A stretch of 63,912 bases of DNA from Euryarchaeota archaeon UBA182. GTDB taxonomy: Archaea; Thermoplasmatota; Poseidoniia; Poseidoniales; Thalassarchaeaceae. The stretch spans positions 465 through 64,376 of the forward strand of contig DAGH01000006.1 of NCBI GenBank assembly GCA_002495675.1, written 5' to 3'. The notes under the pieces are model-generated. The model was not told the DNA's origin. It worked only from the letters and a program-made list of their open reading frames with translations, and did not search any database. Numbering within the stretch: the stretch's first letter is position 1; every line of letters starts with the position of its first letter. Of the stretch, positions 1-8,445 are shown in pieces. The translations under genes and the position numbers were made by a program.

Positions 1-195
1 GGGGAGAGCAACCTCTACGATGTCGTGATGTTGGCATCCATTCTGGAGACCATGGCCCTTGGGTGGTCCACCTACACATGGGAATTTTCGGCAACCGAGG
101 AGATCTTCATCACAGTGCCTCTCGCACTGGCGGCTGTCGTCAGCATAGCTCTCATCCTTCTGAGGCCTAGTGCCCATGTCCCGTCTCAGTCCTGA
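1..195 (+). CDS. C-terminal end of a membrane protein (partial)
   Basis: An open frame runs from the first base of the window to a TGA at 193-195, giving 64 residues. The last third holds one hydrophobic segment (from about IFITVPLALA to SIALILLRP) followed by a short polar tail, so this is the end of a membrane protein whose body lies upstream. The family cannot be told from this fragment. Its last ten bases overlap the end of the convergent DUF4126 gene. Confidence 0.55.
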   Translation, partial: GESNLYDVVMLASILETMALGWSTYTWEFSATEEIFITVPLALAAVVSIALILLRPSAHVPSQS

Positions 196-788
196 CTGGG
201 CCCAACCTCCTGCTGACCAGGATACCGAGGGCAAACAAGATCCCAATCAGCGCCAAGAATGGTGCCAAGCAGGGCGATTAGTACGATCAGGAGGGAGAAT
301 ATATCCTCGACCATGGAGAAAATCGGGTTTGCCACACCCAATGAGGCCACAGACGATAGTCCCCTGCCGGCGACTGTAGCTGACTGTATGCCGATCGACG
401 TACTCCCTCCAGCAATGATGGCGAAGGCCCATTGGATTGCCGGATCTGTTCCCTGAAGCGTGATTGCAACCACAGTGACTCCCGCTAGGCCCGCGAGGGG
501 TGTTGCCACCGCGTCGAGTGCATTGTCCAGAAAGGGTACCTTGTAGGCCAATATTTCCATCAATGAGGCTGATCCCATCACGATCAATGACATATCGGAG
601 GACAGGAATTCGAAATCAGATCCCTCGAGATCCACATCCATCAGGCCGAGTTTGAACCAGACCGATAGTAGGAAAGGAGGGAGGAAGACCCTGAACCCAG
701 AGGCTGCGGCGAGGCCTATGCCTGTCGAAGCCCCCATGATGAAGCGGACGGAGTCGATATCCATTCCAATAGACCCAGTCTTAATCAC
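186..788 (-). CDS. DUF4126-family membrane protein
   Basis: A 200-residue protein with a GTG start one base after the stop of the preceding large gene, so translation is probably coupled. The N-terminal stretch GIGLAAASGFRVFLPPFLLS, then several hydrophobic segments and a small-residue-rich GLAGVTVV and GGSTSIGIQSATVAGRG region, match the look of DUF4126 membrane proteins, whose function is unknown. About four to five membrane helices are visible. The C-terminus is a short polar tail. It sits last in an apparent three-gene operon (3094 to 186). Confidence 0.6.
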   Translation of the reverse strand: MIKTGSIGMDIDSVRFIMGASTGIGLAAASGFRVFLPPFLLSVWFKLGLMDVDLEGSDFEFLSSDMSLIVMGSASLMEILAYKVPFLDNALDAVATPLAGLAGVTVVAITLQGTDPAIQWAFAIIAGGSTSIGIQSATVAGRGLSSVASLGVANPIFSMVEDIFSLLIVLIALLGTILGADWDLVCPRYPGQQEVGPSQD

Positions 789-789
789 A

Positions 790-2841
790 TCACTGGAATG
801 CGTCTTTGTGCCTCTTCCGCGAGTTGTCGTTCGACCAGTTGTACGCGAGCTGCAGAATCTTCAGGAAGTCGCCTTGGCCGTCCTTCTTCATCTTGTCATG
901 AAGGGCCTCGTTTTGGATGAAGACGTCGCCCCAGATGTTGGCAGCAGTTCCCTTTCCGCCCTTCGGCATGTCGAAGATCTCGTCCAGCGTAGGCTCGAGG
1001 AGTGCCTTCCAGACCCTGGCAGGGTCGACGGCCATGGTGACCTCGACGATTATCTCATCAGTGTTCAGGCCTGTTCCCGTCTGCCAGCTATCCTCGCCCA
1101 AGTCTGCCAAGAACGGCAGACACACGTCGGACACTGAGAGTGCGGTCAGGGGATCTGCTCCGGTCATCTCAGCGAAAGCCTCGCGCATCCTTCCTCTGTC
1201 TGCTCCCTTGCTACCGACTAGTGTTCTCATTTGATCGATAGAGTTTGGCACGAGGAACCTGATGTCGGTGAAGTAAACGTATGGCTTTCCGTCTTCAGGT
1301 GCGAATATGTGCTTGAAAGGGGACTGGCCTGGGATCTCACCGAGGTCATCAAGTCTGTACAGCGTCTTCAGGGCATTGGTGCCGATCGATTGTATGCATC
1401 TCCTGATGATCCTCTCCGGAGCGGCGGATACGTCGTTGAACGTGTCCATGTATTCGCTCATGGTCAGGATGTCATAGCCGCGTGCTGCTAGGATCGTGTG
1501 GACGTTCGGGCCCTGTACGTTCTCGCCGTTTACGGAGGCCGAGCTGATCCACTTTGCGCCCCTGCTGCTTTCGCTTCTCGCGACAAGATCTGCATAGGCT
1601 GTGAATCTCCTAGAAACCCTGTTCATGAAGTCTGCCTGGTCAAGCTTGGTGAAGAGGGAGGCGGTGAAGTTCGTCTTCAGCGCGTGGTCTGCGACTTGGC
1701 TGGCATTGACGCATGTCAAAAGGTTCCCTTGGTCATCCGGGTAGACGACGAGTCTCCTTCGCTTTCCGCCTCCACCTAATGTTCCAGTCTCGTTGCTGGT
1801 CAGGTAGTACCCCATGGCGGCTGTGACTTCGAACAATCTGGCGTATTTGTCTTCGTCGCTGGCTCCCCTGATCCACTCGTCGATCCCTGGTTCGACCAAA
1901 TGGAACTCCAGTGGTACTAGTTCGGACCCCCCGCCGAACATCTGTCTGACCGTGGCAGACCTCATCATTCCCATCATCGTGTAGAGGGAGGTCTTTCCTG
2001 TCGTGATGTATACGTCGGTGATGCCGTCTTCTCCGAACGAAGTCCTTCTGTCTGGCATGTTGACAAGTAGGTTGAATGCGGTGGCGTTCTCTCTGTTTCC
2101 ATCCACGGCGGGCCAGATCCAAGAATATGGGCGGGTCATGATGTAGCCACTGGCGTCCTTACCGAACCCTGCTGGGGAGTACCTTGTCCAACCAAGCCTG
2201 TTGTTGAAGGTGACTCCTCGATGCATAAGTGATGGATAGTAGACCTTGTCCTGGGGGTCTGAACCAGGAACTACTCCTCTGTGGCCCAAGCCCCACAGTA
2301 TGGGTTCCCACTCAGCGTAGTCAGCTTCTCCCTTCCCAAGGAATGGGTGCTGGTCTGAAATATTCGCCTTCGGCTTTCCATTGCTTGCGAGAACGGACCC
2401 CCCCAATCTGTCCTCATCCCCAGTCGAGCAGAAGAATAGAGTTTGAGTGGTTGCTACTTGCTTGGGCGTCCACATGTTGGCATTAACTACGGTCTTTTGG
2501 CGGATGAAATCGGCAGGAGTGTCGATCCTTCGCTCGAATTTGAACCTTTGAGTGTCAATCCACGATGAGCCGAGGAATAGGTTGGTATTCATCAAACGGG
2601 CCTTTCCTGGGCCGACATATCGCTCGATGGGGTTGTCCTTTGCCTCGTCGTTTCCGTCCAGCCTTTCCCATGGGCCTTCCTCCGGGATGTGCTTCAGGAA
2701 TCTCTCATAGTCAAGCTCCCTGCTTTCTGCATCCTTTATGCTGTCCTGAATCGCATCCATCAGCCGAACGTAAGTCTCTGATGGAGCTATGGTCTTGGTT
2801 TTTCTCATTTCAGTGTTCGATATGCTTCTATGTTCCCACAT
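790..2841 (-). CDS. Large soluble protein of unknown family
   Basis: I do not recognise this protein of about 683 residues. It has no signal peptide and no membrane helix, many aromatic and Gly/Asn-rich stretches (for example PYSWIWPAVDGNREN), a GTLGGGGKRRR basic loop in the middle and a charged C-terminus. The reading frame is clean, with archaeal codon use like its neighbours. The longest frame begins at GTG 2850, but a GAGGTGA Shine-Dalgarno sits 6 bases before ATG 2841, so I chose that start. It lies 10 bases after the small double-TM gene at 2852-3094 and is followed by DUF4126, which suggests one transcript and a shared, perhaps membrane-associated, role. A viral capsid-like or structural role was considered, but nothing in the sequence decides it. 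Confidence 0.75.
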   Translation of the reverse strand: MWEHRSISNTEMRKTKTIAPSETYVRLMDAIQDSIKDAESRELDYERFLKHIPEEGPWERLDGNDEAKDNPIERYVGPGKARLMNTNLFLGSSWIDTQRFKFERRIDTPADFIRQKTVVNANMWTPKQVATTQTLFFCSTGDEDRLGGSVLASNGKPKANISDQHPFLGKGEADYAEWEPILWGLGHRGVVPGSDPQDKVYYPSLMHRGVTFNNRLGWTRYSPAGFGKDASGYIMTRPYSWIWPAVDGNRENATAFNLLVNMPDRRTSFGEDGITDVYITTGKTSLYTMMGMMRSATVRQMFGGGSELVPLEFHLVEPGIDEWIRGASDEDKYARLFEVTAAMGYYLTSNETGTLGGGGKRRRLVVYPDDQGNLLTCVNASQVADHALKTNFTASLFTKLDQADFMNRVSRRFTAYADLVARSESSRGAKWISSASVNGENVQGPNVHTILAARGYDILTMSEYMDTFNDVSAAPERIIRRCIQSIGTNALKTLYRLDDLGEIPGQSPFKHIFAPEDGKPYVYFTDIRFLVPNSIDQMRTLVGSKGADRGRMREAFAEMTGADPLTALSVSDVCLPFLADLGEDSWQTGTGLNTDEIIVEVTMAVDPARVWKALLEPTLDEIFDMPKGGKGTAANIWGDVFIQNEALHDKMKKDGQGDFLKILQLAYNWSNDNSRKRHKDAFQ

Positions 2842-2851
2842 TTTATTCACC

Positions 2852-3094
2852 TCAGAATTTTGGCTCTGGTTCAGGCTCCTCTGGCTCTTCCTTCTTCATG
2901 GAGGGCATCGAGGGCATCGAGAGTCCGCCCGATAAGAGGAGAAGTGCTGAGACGGCCAATGCCCCAACTCCGACGATAATCTTCACGACATCGTCGGTGT
3001 CGCCAGTGATTGCGAAGGCATCTGCAAGTGCAAGTGCCCCTATTGCTCCTGAAAGTACGATTGGCATCATTGGTTTTGCATCCGCTTCGCTCAT
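2852..3094 (-). CDS. Small double-TM protein with acidic Pro/Glu tail
   Basis: 80 residues. Two hydrophobic segments (about residues 10-28 and 36-60) are separated by a short polar turn containing TGDTDDVV. A MPSMPSMKK linker and an EEPEEPEPEPEP-like acidic proline-rich tail ending in KF follow. No family is recognised. The ATG lies 28 bases from the centre of a strong TATA box, so the mRNA is probably leaderless. It is the first gene of the operon with the large unknown protein, and could be its membrane anchor (inference). Confidence 0.7.
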   Translation of the reverse strand: MSEADAKPMMPIVLSGAIGALALADAFAITGDTDDVVKIIVGVGALAVSALLLLSGGLSMPSMPSMKKEEPEEPEPEPKF

Positions 3095-3116
3095 TGATCC
3101 TTTGTCGGACTGTCAA

Positions 3117-3127
3117 TGTATATATTA
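3117..3127 (-). promoter_or_regulatory. Archaeal TATA box for the 2852-3094 operon
   Basis: On the minus strand TAATATATACA is centred about 28 bases before the ATG at 3094, the spacing expected when transcription starts at the start codon. It is one of the best TATA matches in the window. Confidence 0.6.
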
Positions 3128-3195
3128 CCTGCCGCTGATGAAAGGTATCGGTTTTGAAGAAAGGGAGGTTATAGAAAAAAAACAAGCATCATGAA

Positions 3196-3204
3196 TTGTA
3201 TAAT
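3196..3204 (+). promoter_or_regulatory. TATA box for the 3226 gene
   Basis: TTGTATAAT is centred 26 bases before the ATG at 3226, supporting a leaderless transcript. It faces away from the minus-strand promoter about 75 bases to the left, making a compact divergent promoter pair. Confidence 0.5.
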
Positions 3205-3225
3205 GGCACGAACATCTAGAACCTA

Positions 3226-3531
3226 ATGCCACTGCGAGTGAACATGGCCAAGAGGTCCAAGGCGATCAGGAAGATGGGTTTCACACTTCGCTCGTCATTA
3301 TCATGGATCCGGCCCACGGCAGCGGCTGTGATCGCGTATGCAGTCCTGGGCTGGGAGGAGGTCTGGCAGTGGGGAGGTATTTTTCTCGCCACGTATCTGA
3401 TGGAGATAGTTGCGGTGTACTTAGCGGTCCCCAGTTCAGGCGATGATGATGATTATCTCGATGATGACGAGGGCAGCGAAGGTAGTGGTAAGAAGAGAAA
3501 AAAGCTGCCGAGGCTGAAGAGGAAGTTCTGA
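3226..3531 (+). CDS. Small double-TM protein with acidic then basic tail
   Basis: 101 residues with a basic N-terminus, two hydrophobic segments (about 29-42 and 48-66), an Asp cluster (DDDDYLDDDEG) and a strongly basic end (KKRKKLPRLKRKF). No family is recognised. The ATG at 3226 fits a leaderless start; an internal ATG at 3244 is an alternative. Its layout mirrors the divergent 80-residue gene: two TMs, a charged tail and a final KF. The stop is one base from the end of the convergent WD40 gene. Confidence 0.6.
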   Translation: MPLRVNMAKRSKAIRKMGFTLRSSLSWIRPTAAAVIAYAVLGWEEVWQWGGIFLATYLMEIVAVYLAVPSSGDDDDYLDDDEGSEGSGKKRKKLPRLKRKF

Positions 3532-3532
3532 T

Positions 3533-4771
3533 CTATGTCTCGCTCAGTGAGATAATCACGGTCTGTTTTCGTGTCCTCTTCACATTAAAACCCCCATCCA
3601 GGAGCATCTCCTCAACAATATCAAGGACACGTTGAGTCACATCCAATTGAACTCCCCAATAAGCCACCTCTCCTTCTGAATTGCCTGAGAACAAATGATC
3701 TCCGTCTGGACTGAATCTTACATCGTTTATCGAGCCCCTGCTACCTCGAAGGGTCTTCCGCTCCACGCATGTGTCAATATCCCAAATTCTGATTGTGTTG
3801 TCCTTCGATGCACTTGCCATAAGGTCCTGATCAGGCGATATTGCAATGGCGTGAACATCACCAGAATGGCCAGAGAAGGTTCCAATCATCTCCCTCCCGT
3901 GTGAGTTCCACTTCTGAATCTGTTTGTTCTCTCCCGCGATGATCACGGTTCTCTCGTCATCGAGAATCTTCACTCTGGTTATGGGACTTGCATATTCGCT
4001 GGTGCCTGCGACGTGGGTGTCCGTGGCGGGCCTCCAGACGTTTACTGATCCATCGTTACTTCCACTGACCAGAGTCATTCCACTTCGTGAAAAGTCCAAG
4101 GAGGTGACTGTACCATCATGTGCTCTGAATTCATTCCGAGTCTCGAGGGTGTCCAAATCAGAAATCCTCACGTTTCCGTTGTACAAGCCGGTGGCAATTG
4201 TCCGTGTGTTGGAGTCAATTGCCAGGCTTAGTACTCCGAACCCCCCTAGGTCTAGAGTCCTGATGTGTTCAAAGTCAGGGAGTGACCAGAATTGGACCGT
4301 CTTGTCCAAAGAACCGCAGGCGAGCAAGTCCTTTTCTCTTGTCGATACCAAATGGCCGTTGTAGGCCATCTCTTCCAATGTTAGGAAGTCGTTTTTTGAT
4401 ATTGGATCCCAAATGTGAATCCTCTGATCCATGCCCACGGAGGCACAAGAGGTGTTCGAAACGAAGGAAATCGACGTCACAGGGTCCTTGTGCAGGATCT
4501 TGGTGTAAAGAGGTCCGCCCAACATAACTTCGACGCTGTCCCTTGGCCCATTCAACGAGGATATCTTTTCCTTCACTCTGAAAATTCTGATGAAGTCTAG
4601 GGCCACTTGTCGTTCACCCTCCTGGGTTGCGATCCTTTCTTCCTCTATCCTATCTTTGATATCCCCACTCAGGCCAGAGAACGGATTCGATGGTTTATCC
4701 TGATCATCCTCGGGGCTTGTCTCCTCATCCATCGCAAGCCATCCCCCGGTCAGGTCATTCCTGTTTGTCAT
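3533..4771 (-). CDS. Seven-blade WD40 repeat protein
   Basis: 412 residues. After a polar N-terminal region of about 90 residues there are seven WD40 units. Their closing motifs are visible as QRIHIWDP, KTVQFWSL, GNVRISDL, GSVNVWRP, KQIQKWNS, NTIRIWDI and GEVAYWGV. Together they should form a closed beta-propeller used for protein-protein contacts. A C-terminal extension of about 40 residues follows. There is no signal peptide, so it is probably cytosolic. Its start overlaps the 3' end of the upstream surface-protein gene by 17 bases, indicating co-transcription; an internal ATG at 4732 is another possible start. WD40 proteins are uncommon in archaea, and the partner is unknown. Confidence 0.85.
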   Translation of the reverse strand: MTNRNDLTGGWLAMDEETSPEDDQDKPSNPFSGLSGDIKDRIEEERIATQEGERQVALDFIRIFRVKEKISSLNGPRDSVEVMLGGPLYTKILHKDPVTSISFVSNTSCASVGMDQRIHIWDPISKNDFLTLEEMAYNGHLVSTREKDLLACGSLDKTVQFWSLPDFEHIRTLDLGGFGVLSLAIDSNTRTIATGLYNGNVRISDLDTLETRNEFRAHDGTVTSLDFSRSGMTLVSGSNDGSVNVWRPATDTHVAGTSEYASPITRVKILDDERTVIIAGENKQIQKWNSHGREMIGTFSGHSGDVHAIAISPDQDLMASASKDNTIRIWDIDTCVERKTLRGSRGSINDVRFSPDGDHLFSGNSEGEVAYWGVQLDVTQRVLDIVEEMLLDGGFNVKRTRKQTVIISLSET

Positions 4772-7700
4772 CCTCGTTTGATCTGATCCTCTTTTTCAAG
4801 CGATCTCGTATCAATGGAGCCATGAAGAGTCCAACGACCAACATCAAGGCAATCAAGGCACCGAAGACAGCAAACGTTTCGCTGACCCTTGCAGCCACCG
4901 CCTCGCACTCCTTGTTATTGTCGACGTCACTAGGGACATCATTGAAGTCGAGGGGGTCTGATCTGCACCTTATCTCGTCTACGTCTGTCCATCCATCCCC
5001 ATCATCATCTAGGTCGATGATAAGCGAGGAGGGGATGCCTTCTGCAAGGGAGTCGGTAAGTCCATCCCCATCTGTGTCCAAGTAAGCTGCAGGGTCGAGG
5101 GGGAATGCATCCGGACCAGCATCGCATATGCCTGGAGTGCTGAGGCTGCCATCACAAACTCCGTCATTGTCGGCATCAGGGTCTTGGTTGTCTCCTATTC
5201 CGTCACCATCTACGTCAGAATCTTCTGATGGGTCTGTTGGGAAGGGGTCATCAAAGTCAGGCGTTCCGTCCAGATCACAATCCAAGTTCAGTGTACAATC
5301 TTCGTGCTCGTATTCATTCAGTAGTCCGTCGCCATCTGAGTCCAAATCAGAGTTGTCCCCCACCCCGTCATTGTCGAAATCACTCCAATCGTTTGGGTCC
5401 TCCGGATATTTGTCTTCATCATTGAAGATACCATCCCCGTCCATATCCGGATCCTCGTCGTCACATATGTAATCCCCATCAATGTCATCAGGTGTGTCAT
5501 TGGGATTTAGTGCGGATGAGTCACATTTGTATTCCATGCTGTCAGTGTAACCATCGCCGTCATCATCTGCATCCTCGTCCCCATAGAAGGCTTCCCATGC
5601 AGGATCAACTTGATCAGCCAACTGATCATTATCCCGATCCATTGGGACGTCTGGATCGAAGGGCTCTGGGTCCTCTCCCCTTGAGCAGACGCCAGGGACC
5701 TGATTGCTGCCATCGCAGAATCCGTCTCCATCCGAATCGGGGTTGAGTGGATCAGTGCCACGATCTGAGGCGGAGATGTAGAATCCCGTGCCTGTCTCAA
5801 CCTCGTCATCGAGGCCGTCCCCATCGTCATCTTGGTCCTCTATGAAAATATCCGCGGCATCTTCGGGAAGATCGTCCCATAGGCCATCGCCATCAGTATC
5901 CCGCGGTAGTGAGGGGTCCGTCGGGTATGGGTCTGGCCCCTGTGAGCAACTGTCTCTTTGGTAGGGGCCATCGCAAATTCCGTCATTATCTGAATCCACC
6001 AAGGTTGGATCTGTGCCAATCGATGATTCATCGGTGTCAGGCAAACCATCGTTGTCATCGTCTGTGTCTGACAGGTCTCCCACTGTGTCACCATCGGTGT
6101 CGAGCCAGTCTGTTGGGTCCAACGGGAAGTCGTCTTCGAGATCAGGGTAGCCATCATTATCATCATCATCATCCGCGACTGCAGGCCCTTCTCCATCAAA
6201 GTCCTGATCCGCCAACATGTCGCCATCGGTATCGATTGGTATCTCAGGGTCCAATGGGCTAGGGTCTGGCCCATGGGAGCATGTCCCCTGTATCGAATTG
6301 ACTCCGTCGCAGAAACCGTCATCATCAGTGTCTACGTCGAGTGAAGATGTACCTGCGATTGCTTCCATGGTGTCGGACATACCGTCATTATCGTCATCTA
6401 GATCTGAGGTCATTTCTGTGAATGAAGCCATATCCTCAGGGACCCAGTCAGGGGTTCCGTCGAGATCAAAGTCTGATAGTATTGCCATCTCGATCTCGAT
6501 GTTGCGCATGACTCCGGTTGAGTTTACGGCGGAAACTGAGTATGTTGTCAAGGGTGTGACTTGCAATGGAACGCCGGAAATAGTGCCGTCTACCGAGGAT
6601 ATTTCTAGGCCGAAGGGCAGCTGGGGCTGTACTGACCAAGAGACAGCGGAGTTGTTAGTTGCGTTCTTGACTACCCAAAGGTCACTGCCCGAACCATCAT
6701 TCGCATCGAAGTAGAGGTCTCTGTCTAGGAAGACGTAGCCACCGTTCCGGCCCGGATTGCTGGATTGTGACCCAGTCCTGATGTCACCTATTGTTGTGAT
6801 TGAGAAATCAGAGAGGTCCAAGGTGTGAGGCTCATACCCATTCCCTCCTGATGACGCTGTGAAATATGCGATGCCTTCATCACTCAGGCTGAAACCACTG
6901 TGTTGACCTGGATATGAGGATATTGAGCCTACTGTGAGATCGACGGTCAGCCATGCTGTGTTGTTCTCCGGAGAGTAGATCCAAAGCTCATTGCCTGTCT
7001 GGCCATCGTTGGCAGAGAACCCCAATACAGGACCCAGCTTATGGATCCCAGAAGATGCGGATCCTGGATTGCTCCCACTGGAGCCGGGCCTTATGTCGGT
7101 ATGGCGGTCACAGGATTCAGAGGCTGAGTCGTATGACCACAACTCCGCCCCATGTGCCTGATCTCTTGCCGAGAAGTATGCCTTGGTGCCGAATGTCGCT
7201 ATTTCTCCTGTGCTTGTGCTTGGCTGCCCACTGGAGCTACCCACCCAGATATCGCACAACAGTGAGGTAGAGAGTCCTGAATTCGCAATGTCTACTCCCC
7301 ATAGTTCGGTTCCGGATATGCCATCGTTCGCATCGAAAATTACGGTGGTACCCACAGATTGGAAACCTAGTTGGAATCCGGGGAGGCTGGGTAGGTTGCC
7401 TGAATTCAGGTCCCCAAGTGATGACAAAGAGCCAGTAGTGCTGTCAATAACCCAAGGCTCGAAGCCAGAGACGCCATCGTCTGCATCGAAGAAAAGCCAC
7501 CTGTCGCCAACGGGAAACAAACCTGAGAATGTACCCGGATTCGAGCCCTGCTGGCCGTTATTTAGGTCAACCACCATTTCTGTGATTCCAGTTGTGGGAT
7601 CGTGGGTCCACAACTCATTGCCGCTCACGCCATCATCAGCATTGAACCACAATTTTCCTGACATTGCCACTAGGCCGGTGATGCTCCCTGGGTTGCTGGC

Positions 7701-8303
7701 CGTGATTCCCGGACGGATATCCATGACCATCCAGTAGCTGTTGTTCTGAGGGTTATAGGCCCAAAGCTCTGACCCTGAGGACTGATGAGAGGCGTCGAAG
7801 TAAACTATGTGATCGAGTGGTGTGATTCCGCCGTATTTTCCAATTTGGCCCCCGAGGCTGTTAGTCGGGGCGATCGAAGTGATCTCCGTGAGAGAGCCAG
7901 TTGTTGGATTATATTGTTGGAGTTGTGATCTTGGGTTGTTTGCATCGAAGTACAACATTCCATCCATCTTGACTATTCCATGGTTGGGGCCGAGGACCGA
8001 TGATGATCCATCCAAGCTGTGCTCCTTAGCCGGCGGCTCGGCCTCTGGACAAACTATCGGTGGTGTGCAGTCACCCTCTGCTTCAGCACCAAAGGCTTCA
8101 GTGGCATCGAAGGTAAGGGTTTCAATCTCGATCCCAAAGACACCTATTTGTGGGTGATCGAAGTTCGCAGCCAATCCAGAATTGCTGTGTGACTCCATTT
8201 TTTGTTGGCTGCCATTGTACTCCATTGGTTGATTGTAGGAGCAGATTATGACAATGACCATCATGAGGGCGGGAAGGTTTGACCTTTCGAGCCCGGACCT
8301 CAT
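4755..8303 (-). CDS. Large surface protein: ELWxxDGT-like and TSP3 calcium repeats, C-terminal anchor
   Basis: About 1182 residues. The N-terminus is basic then hydrophobic (LPALMMVIVIICSY), a likely signal peptide. Residues about 100-600 contain at least eight ELWxxDGT-like units (GSELWAYNP, GNELWTHDP, GTELWGVD, GAELWSYD, GNELWIYSP). A short Ig-like PIG segment follows. Residues about 630-1110 hold some twenty DxDxDG-rich thrombospondin type 3/EF-like repeats expected to bind calcium. A hydrophobic helix near the end (FGALIALMLVVGLFMAP) and a basic tail fit membrane anchoring. I start it at ATG 8303 rather than GTG 8324, because a TATA-like box lies 26 bases upstream. Known relatives are adhesin or S-layer-associated surface proteins; this role is inferred. 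Confidence 0.85.
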   Translation of the reverse strand: MRSGLERSNLPALMMVIVIICSYNQPMEYNGSQQKMESHSNSGLAANFDHPQIGVFGIEIETLTFDATEAFGAEAEGDCTPPIVCPEAEPPAKEHSLDGSSSVLGPNHGIVKMDGMLYFDANNPRSQLQQYNPTTGSLTEITSIAPTNSLGGQIGKYGGITPLDHIVYFDASHQSSGSELWAYNPQNNSYWMVMDIRPGITASNPGSITGLVAMSGKLWFNADDGVSGNELWTHDPTTGITEMVVDLNNGQQGSNPGTFSGLFPVGDRWLFFDADDGVSGFEPWVIDSTTGSLSSLGDLNSGNLPSLPGFQLGFQSVGTTVIFDANDGISGTELWGVDIANSGLSTSLLCDIWVGSSSGQPSTSTGEIATFGTKAYFSARDQAHGAELWSYDSASESCDRHTDIRPGSSGSNPGSASSGIHKLGPVLGFSANDGQTGNELWIYSPENNTAWLTVDLTVGSISSYPGQHSGFSLSDEGIAYFTASSGGNGYEPHTLDLSDFSITTIGDIRTGSQSSNPGRNGGYVFLDRDLYFDANDGSGSDLWVVKNATNNSAVSWSVQPQLPFGLEISSVDGTISGVPLQVTPLTTYSVSAVNSTGVMRNIEIEMAILSDFDLDGTPDWVPEDMASFTEMTSDLDDDNDGMSDTMEAIAGTSSLDVDTDDDGFCDGVNSIQGTCSHGPDPSPLDPEIPIDTDGDMLADQDFDGEGPAVADDDDDNDGYPDLEDDFPLDPTDWLDTDGDTVGDLSDTDDDNDGLPDTDESSIGTDPTLVDSDNDGICDGPYQRDSCSQGPDPYPTDPSLPRDTDGDGLWDDLPEDAADIFIEDQDDDGDGLDDEVETGTGFYISASDRGTDPLNPDSDGDGFCDGSNQVPGVCSRGEDPEPFDPDVPMDRDNDQLADQVDPAWEAFYGDEDADDDGDGYTDSMEYKCDSSALNPNDTPDDIDGDYICDDEDPDMDGDGIFNDEDKYPEDPNDWSDFDNDGVGDNSDLDSDGDGLLNEYEHEDCTLNLDCDLDGTPDFDDPFPTDPSEDSDVDGDGIGDNQDPDADNDGVCDGSLSTPGICDAGPDAFPLDPAAYLDTDGDGLTDSLAEGIPSSLIIDLDDDGDGWTDVDEIRCRSDPLDFNDVPSDVDNNKECEAVAARVSETFAVFGALIALMLVVGLFMAPLIRDRLKKRIRSNEDDKQE

Positions 8304-8324
8304 AGTTGCCCTCTGATCTGCCAC

Positions 8325-8334
8325 TATTCAAAAA
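8325..8334 (-). promoter_or_regulatory. TATA-like element for the surface protein gene
   Basis: On the minus strand GTTTTTGAATA is centred about 26 bases before ATG 8303. That spacing favours a leaderless transcript from ATG 8303 over the upstream GTG at 8324, which would lie inside the promoter. Confidence 0.4.
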
Positions 8335-8445
8335 CACAATCCCATTGTTTTGAATGAAAAAGTATGTTGTTGGTTTATTCTGCCCCTAGAATTGGAAAAA
8401 TTGAAGGGTCCTCATCAGTAGTAATTTAGGCGGAGGTAGCCGTTG

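Noticed and set aside
652..1137. 161-codon frame on the plus strand
   Set aside because: It is antisense to the DUF4126 and large unknown genes, with biased composition typical of shadow frames.
5400..6400. Long overlapping frames on the opposite strand and minus strand (Met/Thr-rich)
   Set aside because: They are shadows of the Asp-rich calcium repeats; GAT/GAC codon runs keep other frames open.
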